A stretch of DNA of 64,000 nucleotides, taken from NCBI GenBank assembly GCA_022510425.1, contig JAFLTO010000004.1, positions 155,002-219,001 on the forward strand. The letters run 5' to 3'. The translations under genes were made by a program, and so were the position numbers. This DNA comes from Muribaculaceae bacterium. Lineage in GTDB: Bacteria > Bacteroidota > Bacteroidia > Bacteroidales > Muribaculaceae. Position 1 is the first letter of the stretch. Every line of letters begins with the position of its first letter. Under the pieces are notes generated by a model. It was not told where the DNA came from. It was given only the letters and a program-made list of their open reading frames with translations, and did not search any database. This document shows positions 29,043 through 38,158 of this stretch, piece after piece.

Positions 29043-30332
29043 ATGAATTATATTAAGCAAATATTATATGAATTGAAAAATCAGAAGATGATGACTTGGG
29101 TGTCCATATCCGGTACTGCTCTCGCTATTTTTCTGATTATGGCAATTTTTATGGCAGACCGATTGAAAGAACTTGAACTTGCACCTGTTTCAGAAAGAGA
29201 TAGAATATTGACAGGACAAGGAATTGATTTCTCAGATGGTGAAGGAACATCGGCAAGCGGCATGGGAATTGATTTCGAACTCGCAAAAAAACTATATAGT
29301 GATCTTGATGGAGTAGAAAGGATCTCATTTATAAAAATAATTTGGGGAAGATGGGGAGTTGGATTAAGAAACGAAACATCATTAGCATCAGAAGTAATGG
29401 GTGTGGATGATGAATTCTGGAAAATTTATGACTATAAATTTGTTTCCGGCAGCCCTTTTGAAAAAGAGGAAATTGCATCAGCATTGAAATTGGTTATAAT
29501 CACCCAATCATTAGCCCGGAGAATTTTTAACGAAACTGATGTTGCCGGCCGGGAAATAAACATAGACGATGCTCCCTACATTATTAAAGGCGTTGTGGAA
29601 GATCAGTATCCACTTTTGCCTGATGGAGGAATCGATGTGTTTATCACATTCACACCTGAAGCTAAAAGCAACTATTATGAGGGAGTCTTTGGGAATACAA
29701 ATGTCAGATTATTATTAAAGAGAGGAATAGATTCGGGTTTAGTAAAGCAACAGGTAGCCAAAAGATATGAAGATCTTAACCGAATTAGTGAAAAAGAAAA
29801 TAAAAATTTCTCTTATCATGATCAGCCCTATACATCTGAGGAATTGAACTCGGGCACTTTTGGTAGCAATAATAACCCTCGTGTGAGTGCAAAAAGAATT
29901 GAAAGAGGATTGTATTATACATTCTTGTTGCTCCTCCCCGCCATCAACCTAAGCAGTATGACCCGTAGTCGCTTACGTCATAGAATATCCGAAATAGGAG
30001 TGAGAAGGGCATTTGGAGCAAAAAAGAGAAATATCATTGGACAAATTTTTATGGAAAACTTCCTTATTTCTCTATTTGGTGGATTGATTGGTCTTGGTCT
30101 CAGCGTTTTGTTTCTATTGTTTATGAGTGAATATTTTATTACCAATGTTGATATTATGAGTGATTCAATGATCAGGATTGATGTCTCACCTGTAATTTGG
30201 AATATTTTTGATTGGACTACTTTCTTTATAGCGATTGGTGCATGCTTTGTTTTAAATCTTCTCAGTGCTACAGTACCATCCTGGAAGGCTGCTTCCATAG
30301 AGCCGGCTAATGCTATTGCTAAATCAAGATGA
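29043..30332 (+). CDS. FtsX/MacB-type ABC permease, first subunit
   Basis: A 429-residue inner-membrane protein. One helix near the N-terminus (about 16-38) is followed by a periplasmic MacB-type domain (about 40-285) and three helices in the C-terminal third, with the FtsX core RHRISEIGVRRAFGAKKRNIIGQIFMENFLISLFGG near 312-350 and the ending PSWKAASIEPANAIAKSR. With the next gene it would form the permease pair of a MacB-like exporter. The substrate is unknown; relatives export peptides, lipoproteins or antibiotics. Its stop overlaps a possible ATG of the next gene (ATGA at 30329-30332). Confidence 0.88.
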   Translation: MNYIKQILYELKNQKMMTWVSISGTALAIFLIMAIFMADRLKELELAPVSERDRILTGQGIDFSDGEGTSASGMGIDFELAKKLYSDLDGVERISFIKIIWGRWGVGLRNETSLASEVMGVDDEFWKIYDYKFVSGSPFEKEEIASALKLVIITQSLARRIFNETDVAGREINIDDAPYIIKGVVEDQYPLLPDGGIDVFITFTPEAKSNYYEGVFGNTNVRLLLKRGIDSGLVKQQVAKRYEDLNRISEKENKNFSYHDQPYTSEELNSGTFGSNNNPRVSAKRIERGLYYTFLLLLPAINLSSMTRSRLRHRISEIGVRRAFGAKKRNIIGQIFMENFLISLFGGLIGLGLSVLFLLFMSEYFITNVDIMSDSMIRIDVSPVIWNIFDWTTFFIAIGACFVLNLLSATVPSWKAASIEPANAIAKSR

Positions 30333-30346
30333 AAGGAGGGAATTTT

Positions 30347-31573
30347 ATGAAAAGAGCATTGATAAAACAGATGATATACGAATGGAGAATTAATGTGTGG
30401 TTGATTTTAGAGATGGCTGTCATCGCATTGGCAATATGGGCAATGTTATCGGTGACTTGGATAGAAAGCAAAGGAATTTTAGAACCAAGAGGTTTCTCCC
30501 CGGAAGGCGTTTATAGTATTGAAGTCAGAACCTTGAATGTAAATAGCCCTGACTACAATAAAGAATATGAGGCTTATTATTATCAAGATCGGGATGAACT
30601 TATGCAAAGACTTAAAGATAACCCAAATGTTGAGTATGTGAGTCTTCACAATAATACATTGCCATACAATTTTAATTTTATGGGCAACTTAATGAAAATC
30701 GAAGGGGAACCTGACTCGGTGGAATATTATGCGAATTGTCGTAAAGCACAACCGGACATCATAAAGATTTTGAATATTAAAAGCACCACAGGTAAGACTC
30801 AGAAAGAACTTATGGCGATGCTCGCAAGAGGTGAAGTGTTGTTGTCGCCAAATAAAATCTATGAAGAAAAATTTGGTGATGTTAAAGAATTGATAGGAAA
30901 GAAAATTTCTTTTTATGATGTAGAGACTCCTGCCAGAGTGGGAGACATAGTTGAGAATATTCGTAGAACCGATTATGAACCCAGAAATGAGGGTATGGTG
31001 CTTTATCCATATGATAGTAACAAACCATCATGGGGAAATATAGCCTTGAAGGTAAAGCCTGGAAAAGAAAAGGCGTTTGAAGAAGATTTTAAAACTGACA
31101 GATCCATGACAAGGCTAAGAAATTTATTTCTTACCGATCTTCAAAGACTTACAGATTTGGGGGAAGTGGTGAATACTCCCCAAAAAATTGATAATAGGTT
31201 GAGGGTGGGAATTTCAGCTTTTCTTCTGATAACAATATTTTTGGGATTGCTTGGGTCGTTCTGGTTTCGGGTTCAGCAAAGAATAAGTGAAATAGCGATA
31301 CGAAAAACATTCGGGGCCACGGATAAAGATCTTTTCCGAAGGGTAATAGGAGAAGGATTATTACTGCTATTGGTAGGGATTTTTTTAACCTCAGCTTGTG
31401 TATGGCCCTTTATCGGTAAAATAGTTGAAATAACCGGAGAAGAATGGTATGCATTTCTCGCCGTTGAGGCAGCCACAGCAGGCTTAATGGCTGTAGGGGT
31501 CATTCTGAGCCTTTGGTATCCTGCTTATCGGGCCATGAAGATTGAACCCGCAATAGCAGTCAAGGAAGAATGA
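30347..31573 (+). CDS. FtsX/MacB-type ABC permease, second subunit
   Basis: A 408-residue permease with the same layout as its neighbour: helix at about 14-36, periplasmic domain, then RVQQRISEIAIRKTFGATDKDLFRRVIGEGLLLLLVG and a final helix pair ending in YPAYRAMKIEPAIAVKEE. The two permeases differ enough that a heterodimer is likely. I chose the ATG at 30347 because a Shine-Dalgarno-like AAAGGAGGG sits 7 bases ahead of it. An ATG at 30329 overlapping the previous stop would add six residues, and coupled initiation there cannot be excluded. Confidence 0.86.
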   Translation: MKRALIKQMIYEWRINVWLILEMAVIALAIWAMLSVTWIESKGILEPRGFSPEGVYSIEVRTLNVNSPDYNKEYEAYYYQDRDELMQRLKDNPNVEYVSLHNNTLPYNFNFMGNLMKIEGEPDSVEYYANCRKAQPDIIKILNIKSTTGKTQKELMAMLARGEVLLSPNKIYEEKFGDVKELIGKKISFYDVETPARVGDIVENIRRTDYEPRNEGMVLYPYDSNKPSWGNIALKVKPGKEKAFEEDFKTDRSMTRLRNLFLTDLQRLTDLGEVVNTPQKIDNRLRVGISAFLLITIFLGLLGSFWFRVQQRISEIAIRKTFGATDKDLFRRVIGEGLLLLLVGIFLTSACVWPFIGKIVEITGEEWYAFLAVEAATAGLMAVGVILSLWYPAYRAMKIEPAIAVKEE

Positions 31574-31612
31574 AAGTATTCATATGCCAATGTGAAGATA
31601 AGTAAATTTGAA

Positions 31613-33085
31613 ATGAGAAAAATTTTAGTTTTCTTATATATTTGGTTAAGTATCTTGGGAGTGAAAGGGGAGGGGCATAACATGTGCCTCACTCTCCAAG
31701 ATGCTATGACGCGGGCACGAAGTAACAGCGTTGACGCAGAAGTGGCTTTAAACCAATTGAAAAGTGCATATTGGAGCTACCGTTCCTACAAGGCGGAATT
31801 ATTACCGGAGCTATCCTTGTCTGCAACCGTTCCCTCCTATCATAAGCAATACTCCCCTTATATGGATGAATCCGGCAGTTATATGTTTGTTTCAAACAAT
31901 TATCTACAATTGAATGGGGAGCTATCACTGATGCAGAATATTTGGTTCACCGGGGGACAAATTGCTGTGAATTCTTCTTTGGATTTTTATCGTCAGCTCG
32001 GAAGCGGTGCCTTCAATCAGTTTATGTCGATTCCTATAGCTTTGACTCTATCTCAACCCATTTTTGGTGTCAATAATATAAAATGGGACCGTAAAATTGA
32101 ACCTGTTAGATACGAGGAAGCAAAAGCTCAATTTATGAGTGCCACAGAGAATGTGGCTCTTTCAGCCATCCAGTATTATTTCTCATTTTTATTGGCAAAA
32201 GAAAATCTGGATATAGCCCGTCAAAATCTTGAAAGTGCCCAAAAACTTTACGAAGTGGCTTTAGAGAAAAGAGACATGGGAAGAATTAGCAAGAACGATC
32301 TTTTACAGATGGAACTGAATCTTTTGGACTCGCGCACGGAGTTGACTGATTGTGAAAGTAATTTAAAAAACAGTATGTTTCAGCTCACTACCTTTCTGGA
32401 TTTTGATGAGGGCACGGAATTAGAAGCAGAGGTGCCGGCGGAAGTTCCCTTGGTAGAAATAAATTATGCCGATGCACTCTATAGAGCTGAAACCAACAAC
32501 AGTTTCTCAAAAAATATTATGAGGCTCCAACTTGAAGCAGATTATGAAGTTGCCAAGGCCAAAGGAGCTCAAAGGGAAATCAATTTATTCGCACAGGTTG
32601 GATACACAGGAACTGACCATTATTTCAGAGGAAGTTATGATAACCTCAAAAGTAATCAAGTGGTGCAATTGGGTTTTGAAATACCTTTGGTTGATTGGGG
32701 CCGCAGAAAAGGGCAAGTGAAAGTTGCCGAGAGTAATCGTAAGCTTGTGGAGAGTCAGGTGAGGCAAGAAACTATGAACTTCCGTCAGAATCTCTTTATC
32801 CTTGTGGAAAGATATGGAAATCAACTTCAACAGGTACAGATTGCAAAACGGGCTGACGAAATAGCGCAAAGAAGGTATGAAACAAATGAAGAGACTTTTT
32901 TGATAGGAAAAATTTCAACTTTGGATTTGAATGATTCGAGAGTTAAGAAAGATGAGGCAAGAAGGAATTATGTGAACGAGTTATATCTTTTTTGGTATTA
33001 CTATTATCAAATTCGGAGTCTCACTCTATGGGATTATGAACACGCATGTCCCATAGATTGCGATATTGAATCCCTTATCAAATGA
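31613..33085 (+). CDS. TolC-family outer-membrane channel protein
   Basis: A 490-residue outer-membrane efflux protein. A signal peptide (about 1-22) precedes two TolC-like halves with long helices (ALSAIQYYFSFLLAKENLDIARQNLESAQKLYEVALEKRDMGRISKNDLLQMELNLLDSRTEL type spacing) and beta segments such as LGFEIPLVDWGRR. It completes the tripartite exporter with the adaptor, ATPase and two permeases. A GTG at 31592 is an alternative start, but the ATG at 31613 places the signal peptide at the very N-terminus and is preferred. Confidence 0.88.
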   Translation: MRKILVFLYIWLSILGVKGEGHNMCLTLQDAMTRARSNSVDAEVALNQLKSAYWSYRSYKAELLPELSLSATVPSYHKQYSPYMDESGSYMFVSNNYLQLNGELSLMQNIWFTGGQIAVNSSLDFYRQLGSGAFNQFMSIPIALTLSQPIFGVNNIKWDRKIEPVRYEEAKAQFMSATENVALSAIQYYFSFLLAKENLDIARQNLESAQKLYEVALEKRDMGRISKNDLLQMELNLLDSRTELTDCESNLKNSMFQLTTFLDFDEGTELEAEVPAEVPLVEINYADALYRAETNNSFSKNIMRLQLEADYEVAKAKGAQREINLFAQVGYTGTDHYFRGSYDNLKSNQVVQLGFEIPLVDWGRRKGQVKVAESNRKLVESQVRQETMNFRQNLFILVERYGNQLQQVQIAKRADEIAQRRYETNEETFLIGKISTLDLNDSRVKKDEARRNYVNELYLFWYYYYQIRSLTLWDYEHACPIDCDIESLIK

Positions 33086-33136
33086 CTTTGCTATACTCGA
33101 ATTAAAAATTTAATTTTACACTTTCAGTTTTTACAG

Positions 33137-34459
33137 ATGATTCTTATAATAGATGATGACGAGGCTATAAGACTTTCTTTAAGTTTATTGTTAAAGAAAG
33201 CAGGTTATGGCTGTGAAGTTGTAAGCAATCCTCAAGAGGCTATTCAAAAGGTGAGGCAAAAGCAATACGACCTGATCCTAATGGATATGAACTTCAGTCG
33301 TAGCACTAATGGACAGGAAGGGATCGAGCTCTTGATGAAAACCAAGATATTCCAACCTGAAACTCCGGTGATTTTAATGACCGCTTGGGGCAGTATAGAC
33401 TTGGCGGTGGAAGGTATGAAAGCCGGTGCTTATGATTTCATAACCAAGCCTTGGCATAATCTTGTTTTGTTACAAAGAATCGAAACTGCTTTAAAATTAA
33501 ATTCAAATAGTCCGGAAGATTCAAAATCAAGTTTTGATAGAGGAGGGATAATAGGCAATAACCAAGAACTAAATGAACTTCTTTCTACCGTGGAAAAAAT
33601 AGCCCCTACCGAAGCTCCCGTACTTATTTTAGGAGAAAACGGAACTGGTAAGGAACTAATTGCCAATGCTATACATGCCAATAGTAAACGTAGGGATAAT
33701 CCCTTTGTAATGGTGAATTTAGGAGGAATTTCTCAATCATTGTTCGAAAGCGAGATGTTTGGCCATGTTAAGGGTGCTTTCACAGGAGCTGTTGCCTCAA
33801 GAAAAGGGAGATTCGAAATGGCTGACAAGGGAAGTATTTTTCTCGATGAAATAGGGGAATTGGATTTAGGAAGCCAAGTTAAACTTCTTCGTGTGCTTCA
33901 GGAACATAAATTTGAACCGTTAGGTCAGAGCTCTCCTAAGAAAGTTGATATACGTGTTATCTCCGCTACCAATGCAGATATTCCCACAATGGTGAAAGAC
34001 CGAACCTTCCGTGAGGACTTATTCTATCGTATAAATCTTATTACATTGAGATTGCCGCCCCTGAGAGAAAGAAGGGACGACATTCCATTGCTGATACGTC
34101 ATTTCATTAAGCTAGCGGCTATACATAATGGATTTGAAATACCTGAGATTACCTCTGAGGCTGTTGAGTTTCTATGCCGTCTGCCATATCCCGGTAATAT
34201 ACGGGAATTGAAGAATATTTTGGAAAGGGCTGTTCTCACCGCGGGTACTCTTCTTGAAAAGAAGGATTTCGATTATCTGTCTTCTCGTTCTTTTATTGAT
34301 AATGATTTCGGAAAAGTTTCAAATCTTGAAGTTATTGAAAAGAATGCATTGAAGGAGGCTTTGGAAAAGTCTAACAGAAATTATACTCAGGCAGCACGTA
34401 TTTTGGGTGTGACAAGGCAGACTTTATATCGAAAACTTGAAAAACATGGTATGAAATGA
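33137..34459 (+). CDS. Sigma-54-dependent response regulator (NtrC/AtoC type)
   Basis: A 440-residue transcription activator. The receiver domain (1-120) has the acidic pocket D6-D8, phosphoacceptor D50 and K104. The AAA+ domain (about 138-375) has Walker A GENGTGKE at 166-173, the sigma-54-contacting GAFTGA loop at 213-218 and Walker [11 protein letters not shown] Fis-type helix-turn-helix ends the protein ([22 protein letters not shown]). The intact GAFTGA means it should act on RpoN promoters, and such a promoter with palindromic sites lies at the head of this gene cluster (26813-26910). Its stop overlaps the kinase start by 4 bases. Confidence 0.94.
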   Translation: MILIIDDDEAIRLSLSLLLKKAGYGCEVVSNPQEAIQKVRQKQYDLILMDMNFSRSTNGQEGIELLMKTKIFQPETPVILMTAWGSIDLAVEGMKAGAYDFITKPWHNLVLLQRIETALKLNSNSPEDSKSSFDRGGIIGNNQELNELLSTVEKIAPTEAPVLILGENGTGKELIANAIHANSKRRDNPFVMVNLGGISQSLFESEMFGHVKGAFTGAVASRKGRFEMADKGSIFLDEIGELDLGSQVKLLRVLQEHKFEPLGQSSPKKVDIRVISATNADIPTMVKDRTFREDLFYRINLITLRLPPLRERRDDIPLLIRHFIKLAAIHNGFEIPEITSEAVEFLCRLPYPGNIRELKNILERAVLTAGTLLEKKDFDYLSSRSFIDNDFGKVSNLEVIEKNALKEALEKSNRNYTQAARILGVTRQTLYRKLEKHGMK

Positions 34460-35736
34460 AACCATCTTTGAGTTTCGTAATTTTATCACTGAGTCTTTTG
34501 GCTTTAACCATTCTGGCTGTAGTGGGAGACATACCATATTGGGTTTGGTATATACCAATCGGATGTGCAATATTCACAACGCTCGTTATTTACAGAGGTG
34601 CATATCTTCCGCAAAATGCTGTGGCCCGGGGTATGGAACTCATTCAATCACAAGACTATAATAACAGGCTTGTGAAAGTTGGAGAGCACAATGCCGATAG
34701 AATAGTTTGTCTGTTCAATTCTTTGATTGATAAACTTCGTGCAGAAAGATTATTGAACCGAGAACAGGAATCTCTTTTGACTTTATTGATTGATGCTTCA
34801 CCTATGGGAGTGGTGATGCTCGATTTCAATGGAATGGTTTCAATGGTGAATTCTTCATTTTTGAAAATGTCAGGATATCAAGCTGCTGAAGAACTTAGAG
34901 GGAAAAATATTAAGGATATTTCCTATGATATGATTCCTGATATGATGAGAGTCCCATTGGGAAAAGCGGAGGTTATTCGAAAAGGAAATTTCCGAATATA
35001 CCGATGTTATCATCTGAATTTTGTGCAGGAAGGGTTTAAAAGGGAATTCTATCTTTTGGAGAGTCTCACAGAAGAGATAATGAAGGCCGAAAAAAGTGCA
35101 TATGAAAAGGTGATACGCACTATTTCACATGAAGTGAATAATTCTATGGGAGGTGTGAGATCTGTGCTGGAAATTGTAGAAGATGAAATAGATTCGGAAG
35201 ATATAAAACAAGTGATAGAAAGTTGCGACAACCGATGTGAAAGGATGTGTAACTTCATCAGAGCCTATGCTGATGTCGTAAAATTACCTCTTCCTGTTAT
35301 AAAGAAATTTGATTTGGTAAAGGAAATTGCAGGGATGACACCTTTTCTGCAGAAAGTGATTAAAGATGGTATTTCTTTAAAATTTGTTCAACCGAAGTCT
35401 GAAATTTATATTAATGGCGATGCAGTGCAAATTCAACAGGTAATACTCAATATTGTAAAAAATGCCACGGAAAGTATAACTTCAAAAGGCTTTATACAGA
35501 TAGAAGTGATTCCTAAACAGGAAGGAGTGGAATTAACTATTTCCAATAATGGTAAACCAATTTCTCATGAAGAATCTAAACAACTGTTCACACCTTTTTT
35601 TACTACTAAACCTGATGGTAAAGGCATAGGCCTTACCTTTGTAAGGGATGTTCTAAACAACCATATGGCGCATTACAGTCTTATGACGGATTCAATGGGA
35701 ATCACTCGTTTCACTATCCTCTTTCCAAAACCTTAA
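34456..35736 (+). CDS. Sensor histidine kinase with membrane hairpin and PAS domain
   Basis: A 426-residue kinase, the likely partner of the preceding regulator (4-base overlap). Two membrane helices (about 5-23 and 29-46) are joined by only about five residues, so there is almost no periplasmic sensor. A linker helix region is followed by a PAS domain (about 105-200, LIDASPMGVVMLDFNGMVSMVNSSF). The phosphoacceptor is H225 in TISHEVNNSMGG, and the ATPase domain has NIVKNATESI, FFTTKPDGKGIGLTFV. This matches intramembrane-sensing kinases that often watch cell-envelope stress or an adjacent transporter. The stimulus is unknown. Confidence 0.92.
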   Translation: MKPSLSFVILSLSLLALTILAVVGDIPYWVWYIPIGCAIFTTLVIYRGAYLPQNAVARGMELIQSQDYNNRLVKVGEHNADRIVCLFNSLIDKLRAERLLNREQESLLTLLIDASPMGVVMLDFNGMVSMVNSSFLKMSGYQAAEELRGKNIKDISYDMIPDMMRVPLGKAEVIRKGNFRIYRCYHLNFVQEGFKREFYLLESLTEEIMKAEKSAYEKVIRTISHEVNNSMGGVRSVLEIVEDEIDSEDIKQVIESCDNRCERMCNFIRAYADVVKLPLPVIKKFDLVKEIAGMTPFLQKVIKDGISLKFVQPKSEIYINGDAVQIQQVILNIVKNATESITSKGFIQIEVIPKQEGVELTISNNGKPISHEESKQLFTPFFTTKPDGKGIGLTFVRDVLNNHMAHYSLMTDSMGITRFTILFPKP

Positions 35737-35741
35737 AATAA

Positions 35742-35811
35742 TCTAAACTCTAAACTCTAAACTTTAAACTCTAAACTTTAAACTCTAAACTTTTCACTTT
35801 AAAGTTTAATG
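35742..35811 (+). repeat. Heptanucleotide tandem repeat
   Basis: Seven head-to-tail copies of T(C/T)TAAAC fill 35742-35790 in the order C,C,C,T,C,T,C at the second base. Degenerating units (TTTTCAC, TTTAAAG, TTTAATG) continue to 35811. The array starts 5 bases after the kinase stop and runs into the promoter of the next gene, so copy number would change the region upstream of its -7 box. Confidence 0.9.
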
Positions 35812-35813
35812 TT

Positions 35814-35821
35814 TATCTTTG
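35814..35821 (+). promoter_or_regulatory. -7 box directly at the start codon of the small outer-membrane protein
   Basis: TATCTTTG fits TAnnTTTG exactly and ends only 4 bases before the ATG at 35826. By comparison with the tRNA-Leu promoter at 36496, whose box ends 12 bases before the mature RNA, the transcript would start at or next to the ATG, giving a leaderless or near-leaderless mRNA. Confidence 0.55.
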
Positions 35822-35825
35822 CCTT

Positions 35826-36491
35826 ATGAAAAAAATTATTGCAACCATATTGCTGACCATCACAGGTATTTCATTTTCGGCAAGTGCCCAGATTTACGAG
35901 ACTATCAATACGCTTCAGTCGGTAATTTCTCCGGCTCTTTCAGGTTCCGGAAGATATAAAGGTTATGTAGAGGCGGGGTATTCTCACACTTTATCTCATT
36001 ACAATGGAGATTTTATTGAGTTGTCTACTTCGCAAGGCTACCAATATAACTCATGGTTTTATATGGGAGCCGGCTTGGGTGTGGATCTGCTTTTCTCTCA
36101 TCCGGGGGAACATTGGGGAGAAGATATACAGAATCCGGTGCCGGGAACACGTCCTATAACGAAGACAGCGCCTATGTTGCCTTTGTTTGCTGATTTCCGT
36201 TTCCTTATAGGTGACACTTCAAATGTCTCTTTCTTCTTGGATTTGAAAGTGGGTTGTTCTTTCCTTTTGACCAATCGTAATATCGCTATCGGCGACGGTT
36301 ATCTCACGAATCGGGAATATTTCTTTTTAGACCCTTCGATTGGAGTGAGGGTTCCTTGCAACAAAAAGAATAATAAACAGGCTATAGATGTAGGAGTGAA
36401 ATATAAATTATTGACATCCAATTATTGGTATAATGTCAACAATAATATCACACTTCAGTCACTCGGAGCATTCATAGCCTTTGAGTGGTAA
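35826..36491 (+). CDS. Small exported protein, probable outer-membrane beta-barrel
   Basis: A 221-residue protein with a clear signal peptide (1-21, cut after SASA). The rest shows alternating hydrophobic strands and aromatic residues (YVEAGYSHTLSHY, SWFYMGAGLGVDLLF, VSFFLDLKVGCSFLL, DVGVKYKLLTSNYWYN) and ends in an aromatic residue pattern FIAFEW typical of small outer-membrane barrels. I do not recognise a specific family. No neighbour suggests a role; the heptamer array and the promoter box lie immediately upstream. Confidence 0.65.
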   Translation: MKKIIATILLTITGISFSASAQIYETINTLQSVISPALSGSGRYKGYVEAGYSHTLSHYNGDFIELSTSQGYQYNSWFYMGAGLGVDLLFSHPGEHWGEDIQNPVPGTRPITKTAPMLPLFADFRFLIGDTSNVSFFLDLKVGCSFLLTNRNIAIGDGYLTNREYFFLDPSIGVRVPCNKKNNKQAIDVGVKYKLLTSNYWYNVNNNITLQSLGAFIAFEW

Positions 36492-36495
36492 AAAT

Positions 36496-36526
36496 TTTGT
36501 TGAAAAGCAAAATTTTAGTAATTTTG
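36496..36526 (+). promoter_or_regulatory. Promoter of tRNA-Leu
   Basis: TTTG at 36496-36499, 19 bases, TAATTTTG at 36519-36526: an exact fit to the consensus, with the tRNA starting 13 bases after the end of the box. Confidence 0.8.
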
Positions 36527-36538
36527 CAATAAGATTCT

Positions 36539-36619
36539 GCGCACGTGGCGTAATGGTAGCCGCGCCAGACTTAGGATCTGGTGTCTAACGACGTGGGGGT
36601 TCGAGTCCCTTCGTGCGCA
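36539..36619 (+). tRNA. tRNA-Leu (TAG)
   Basis: An 81-nt class II tRNA with acceptor stem GCGCACG/CGTGCGC, anticodon stem CCAGA/TCTGG enclosing CTTAGGA (anticodon TAG), a long variable arm and a TTCGAGT T-loop. The CCA end is not encoded. It has a consensus promoter and a terminator. Confidence 0.93.
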
Positions 36620-36623
36620 CTCC

Positions 36624-36657
36624 AAAAGGCTGAAGTTTCATTGAAACTCAGCCTTTT
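36624..36657 (+). terminator. Terminator of tRNA-Leu
   Basis: AAAAGGCTG pairs with CAGCCTTTT and AGTTTC with GAAACT around an ATT loop with one bulged A; the TTTT of the stem forms the tail. It begins five bases after the tRNA. Confidence 0.85.
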
Positions 36658-36718
36658 ATGATTTATTCTATCATCGGCAAGGAAGCGATTGAACTAATTA
36701 AAATAAGAAGTCAAGATT

Positions 36719-37186
36719 ATGGATGATAATAAGACTCATGAAATAAATGCACATAATAAACAGGAACATCCTCCCATGCATACGGCTGAACATCTACTCA
36801 ATGGAGAGATTGCCAGACGCTATAAATGTGGACGTGCTTTCAGTTCCCATATCGAGAGAAAGAAATCTAAACTTGATTACCATTTACCTTCTCAATTGAC
36901 AGATGAAGAAATAAAGTCGTTGGAGGACTATATAAATGATATTGTCAAGGAAGACGTGGAAGTGACAGAGGAATATCTTTCACAGGCAGATGCAATGAAA
37001 AGATTAGACCTAAGTCGACTTCCGGACAATGCTTCTGATACAGTAAGGGTGATCAAGATTGGAGATTATGATGAATGTCTTTGTGCCGGCACTCATGTGA
37101 AAAGAACTTCTGAGATTGGAAATTTCCGGATAACAAGCACCCGTTATCAAGATGGTATCCAGAGGATAGTTTTCAAACTTGATTGA
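36719..37186 (+). CDS. Free-standing AlaX-like tRNA editing protein
   Basis: A 155-residue protein resembling the editing (second additional) domain of alanyl- and threonyl-tRNA synthetases. The zinc-site motif HxxxH is H21/H25 (HTAEHLLNGE) and the distal CxxxH is C122/H126 (CAGTHVKRT). Short free-standing AlaX proteins hydrolyse mischarged Ser-tRNA(Ala) or similar products. The first 15 residues look like a short unrelated lead. It follows tRNA-Leu by about 100 bases, but a terminator stands between and I see no functional link. The exact tRNA specificity cannot be read from sequence. Confidence 0.83.
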   Translation: MDDNKTHEINAHNKQEHPPMHTAEHLLNGEIARRYKCGRAFSSHIERKKSKLDYHLPSQLTDEEIKSLEDYINDIVKEDVEVTEEYLSQADAMKRLDLSRLPDNASDTVRVIKIGDYDECLCAGTHVKRTSEIGNFRITSTRYQDGIQRIVFKLD

Positions 37187-37253
37187 TTTATTTCCCGGTT
37201 TTTCATAGTTGGAATTCCGGAATATCAGTGATGGCTTTGATTGTTAGTATAAT

Positions 37254-37460
37254 ATGATTTATGTTTTTGTTGGTTTATTTTTTTTATTAGGAATTTATTT
37301 CATTGTAAAAGGAATAAGTTTATTGGTTAAAAATGACCCAAATGATGAAGATTATAAAGTTAAACGAAAACAATCCTTTAGATATATTTTCGGAGGTTTT
37401 ATAGCTGTATTAATGGGAATCGCAAGATATTTATTTTGGATTTGGAGGAGTTGGGATTGA
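37254..37460 (+). CDS. Small two-helix membrane protein
   Basis: A 68-residue protein with two hydrophobic segments (about 2-24 and 47-65) separated by a charged loop (KNDPNDEDYKVKRKQSFR). I do not recognise the family. The next gene begins one base after its stop, so the two are likely expressed together. Confidence 0.6.
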   Translation: MIYVFVGLFFLLGIYFIVKGISLLVKNDPNDEDYKVKRKQSFRYIFGGFIAVLMGIARYLFWIWRSWD

Positions 37461-37461
37461 A

Positions 37462-38115
37462 ATGATGAAATTTATAAGACCGGCATTATGTCTGATTTTT
37501 TCATTAGTCTTTTATATCGGAATCAAAGCTAATGAAAAGTATAAATCTGCAATTGACAATATTTTAAATACTTATCCGGAAGCTACTTTACAAGATATCT
37601 ATAAAAGTTTTTTCCAAGATAAATTCGGTCCGGAACATATTGTTTCCGATACCGAATCAGCCAGGGAATATCTATTATTTGAGCTTGATAAAATGGGGGA
37701 AACTTCTATGCCTTATTTTGAAGCTGCCGGAACAGGAGATAATTTTATTCGAGTGAGTCTTCAGACCATAAAAGACAGTCTTATTTCTGAAGATGAATTA
37801 CTTCAACTCTTTATAGAAAGTGCGAATTCTGAAAGAAATGTTTCAGTAAAGGAATGGAAAGAAGAATGGGAAACGATCAAGGGGTTTATTCCGGCCGACA
37901 TCAAAGAATACAAGATTAACAGTGAAAGAATAGACAGCGTTCTTGACTCCGGTCATTATGCAATTCATCATAGCAGGATTTATAATGAACTTTATCACCC
38001 TCATTACCGAATAATCAGGAAGGAGCTGTTTGAAGAAAAGATTTTACCAAAATTAAAGACCTCAATGAAAATATCAAAAGAGGTGCAACCCGATTCTGAG
38101 AGATTTGATAAATAA
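37462..38115 (+). CDS. Exported protein of unknown function
   Basis: A 217-residue protein with an N-terminal signal (about 1-23, MMKFIRPALCLIFSLVFYIG). The mature part is hydrophilic and mostly helical, with blocks such as LQDIYKSFFQDKFGPEHIVSD, DNFIRVSLQTIKDSLIS and HHSRIYNELYHPHYRIIRKELFEEKILPKL. I believe similar hypothetical proteins occur in Bacteroidales, but I know no function. The stop codon lies within the stem of the terminator that follows. Confidence 0.65.
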   Translation: MMKFIRPALCLIFSLVFYIGIKANEKYKSAIDNILNTYPEATLQDIYKSFFQDKFGPEHIVSDTESAREYLLFELDKMGETSMPYFEAAGTGDNFIRVSLQTIKDSLISEDELLQLFIESANSERNVSVKEWKEEWETIKGFIPADIKEYKINSERIDSVLDSGHYAIHHSRIYNELYHPHYRIIRKELFEEKILPKLKTSMKISKEVQPDSERFDK

Positions 38116-38143
38116 AGTCCCGACTTATTTGAGCCGGGACTTT
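38114..38143 (+). terminator. Terminator after the unknown exported protein
   Basis: A perfect 9-bp stem AAAGTCCCG/CGGGACTTT with a 12-base loop begins within the stop codon of the gene ending at 38115. Confidence 0.8.
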
Positions 38144-38158
38144 CTACAATTAAAAATA

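Noticed and set aside
31602..31609. TAAATTTG just before the TolC-like gene as a promoter
   Set aside because: It is three bases from the ATG inside a continuous operon; chance in AT-rich DNA is more likely.
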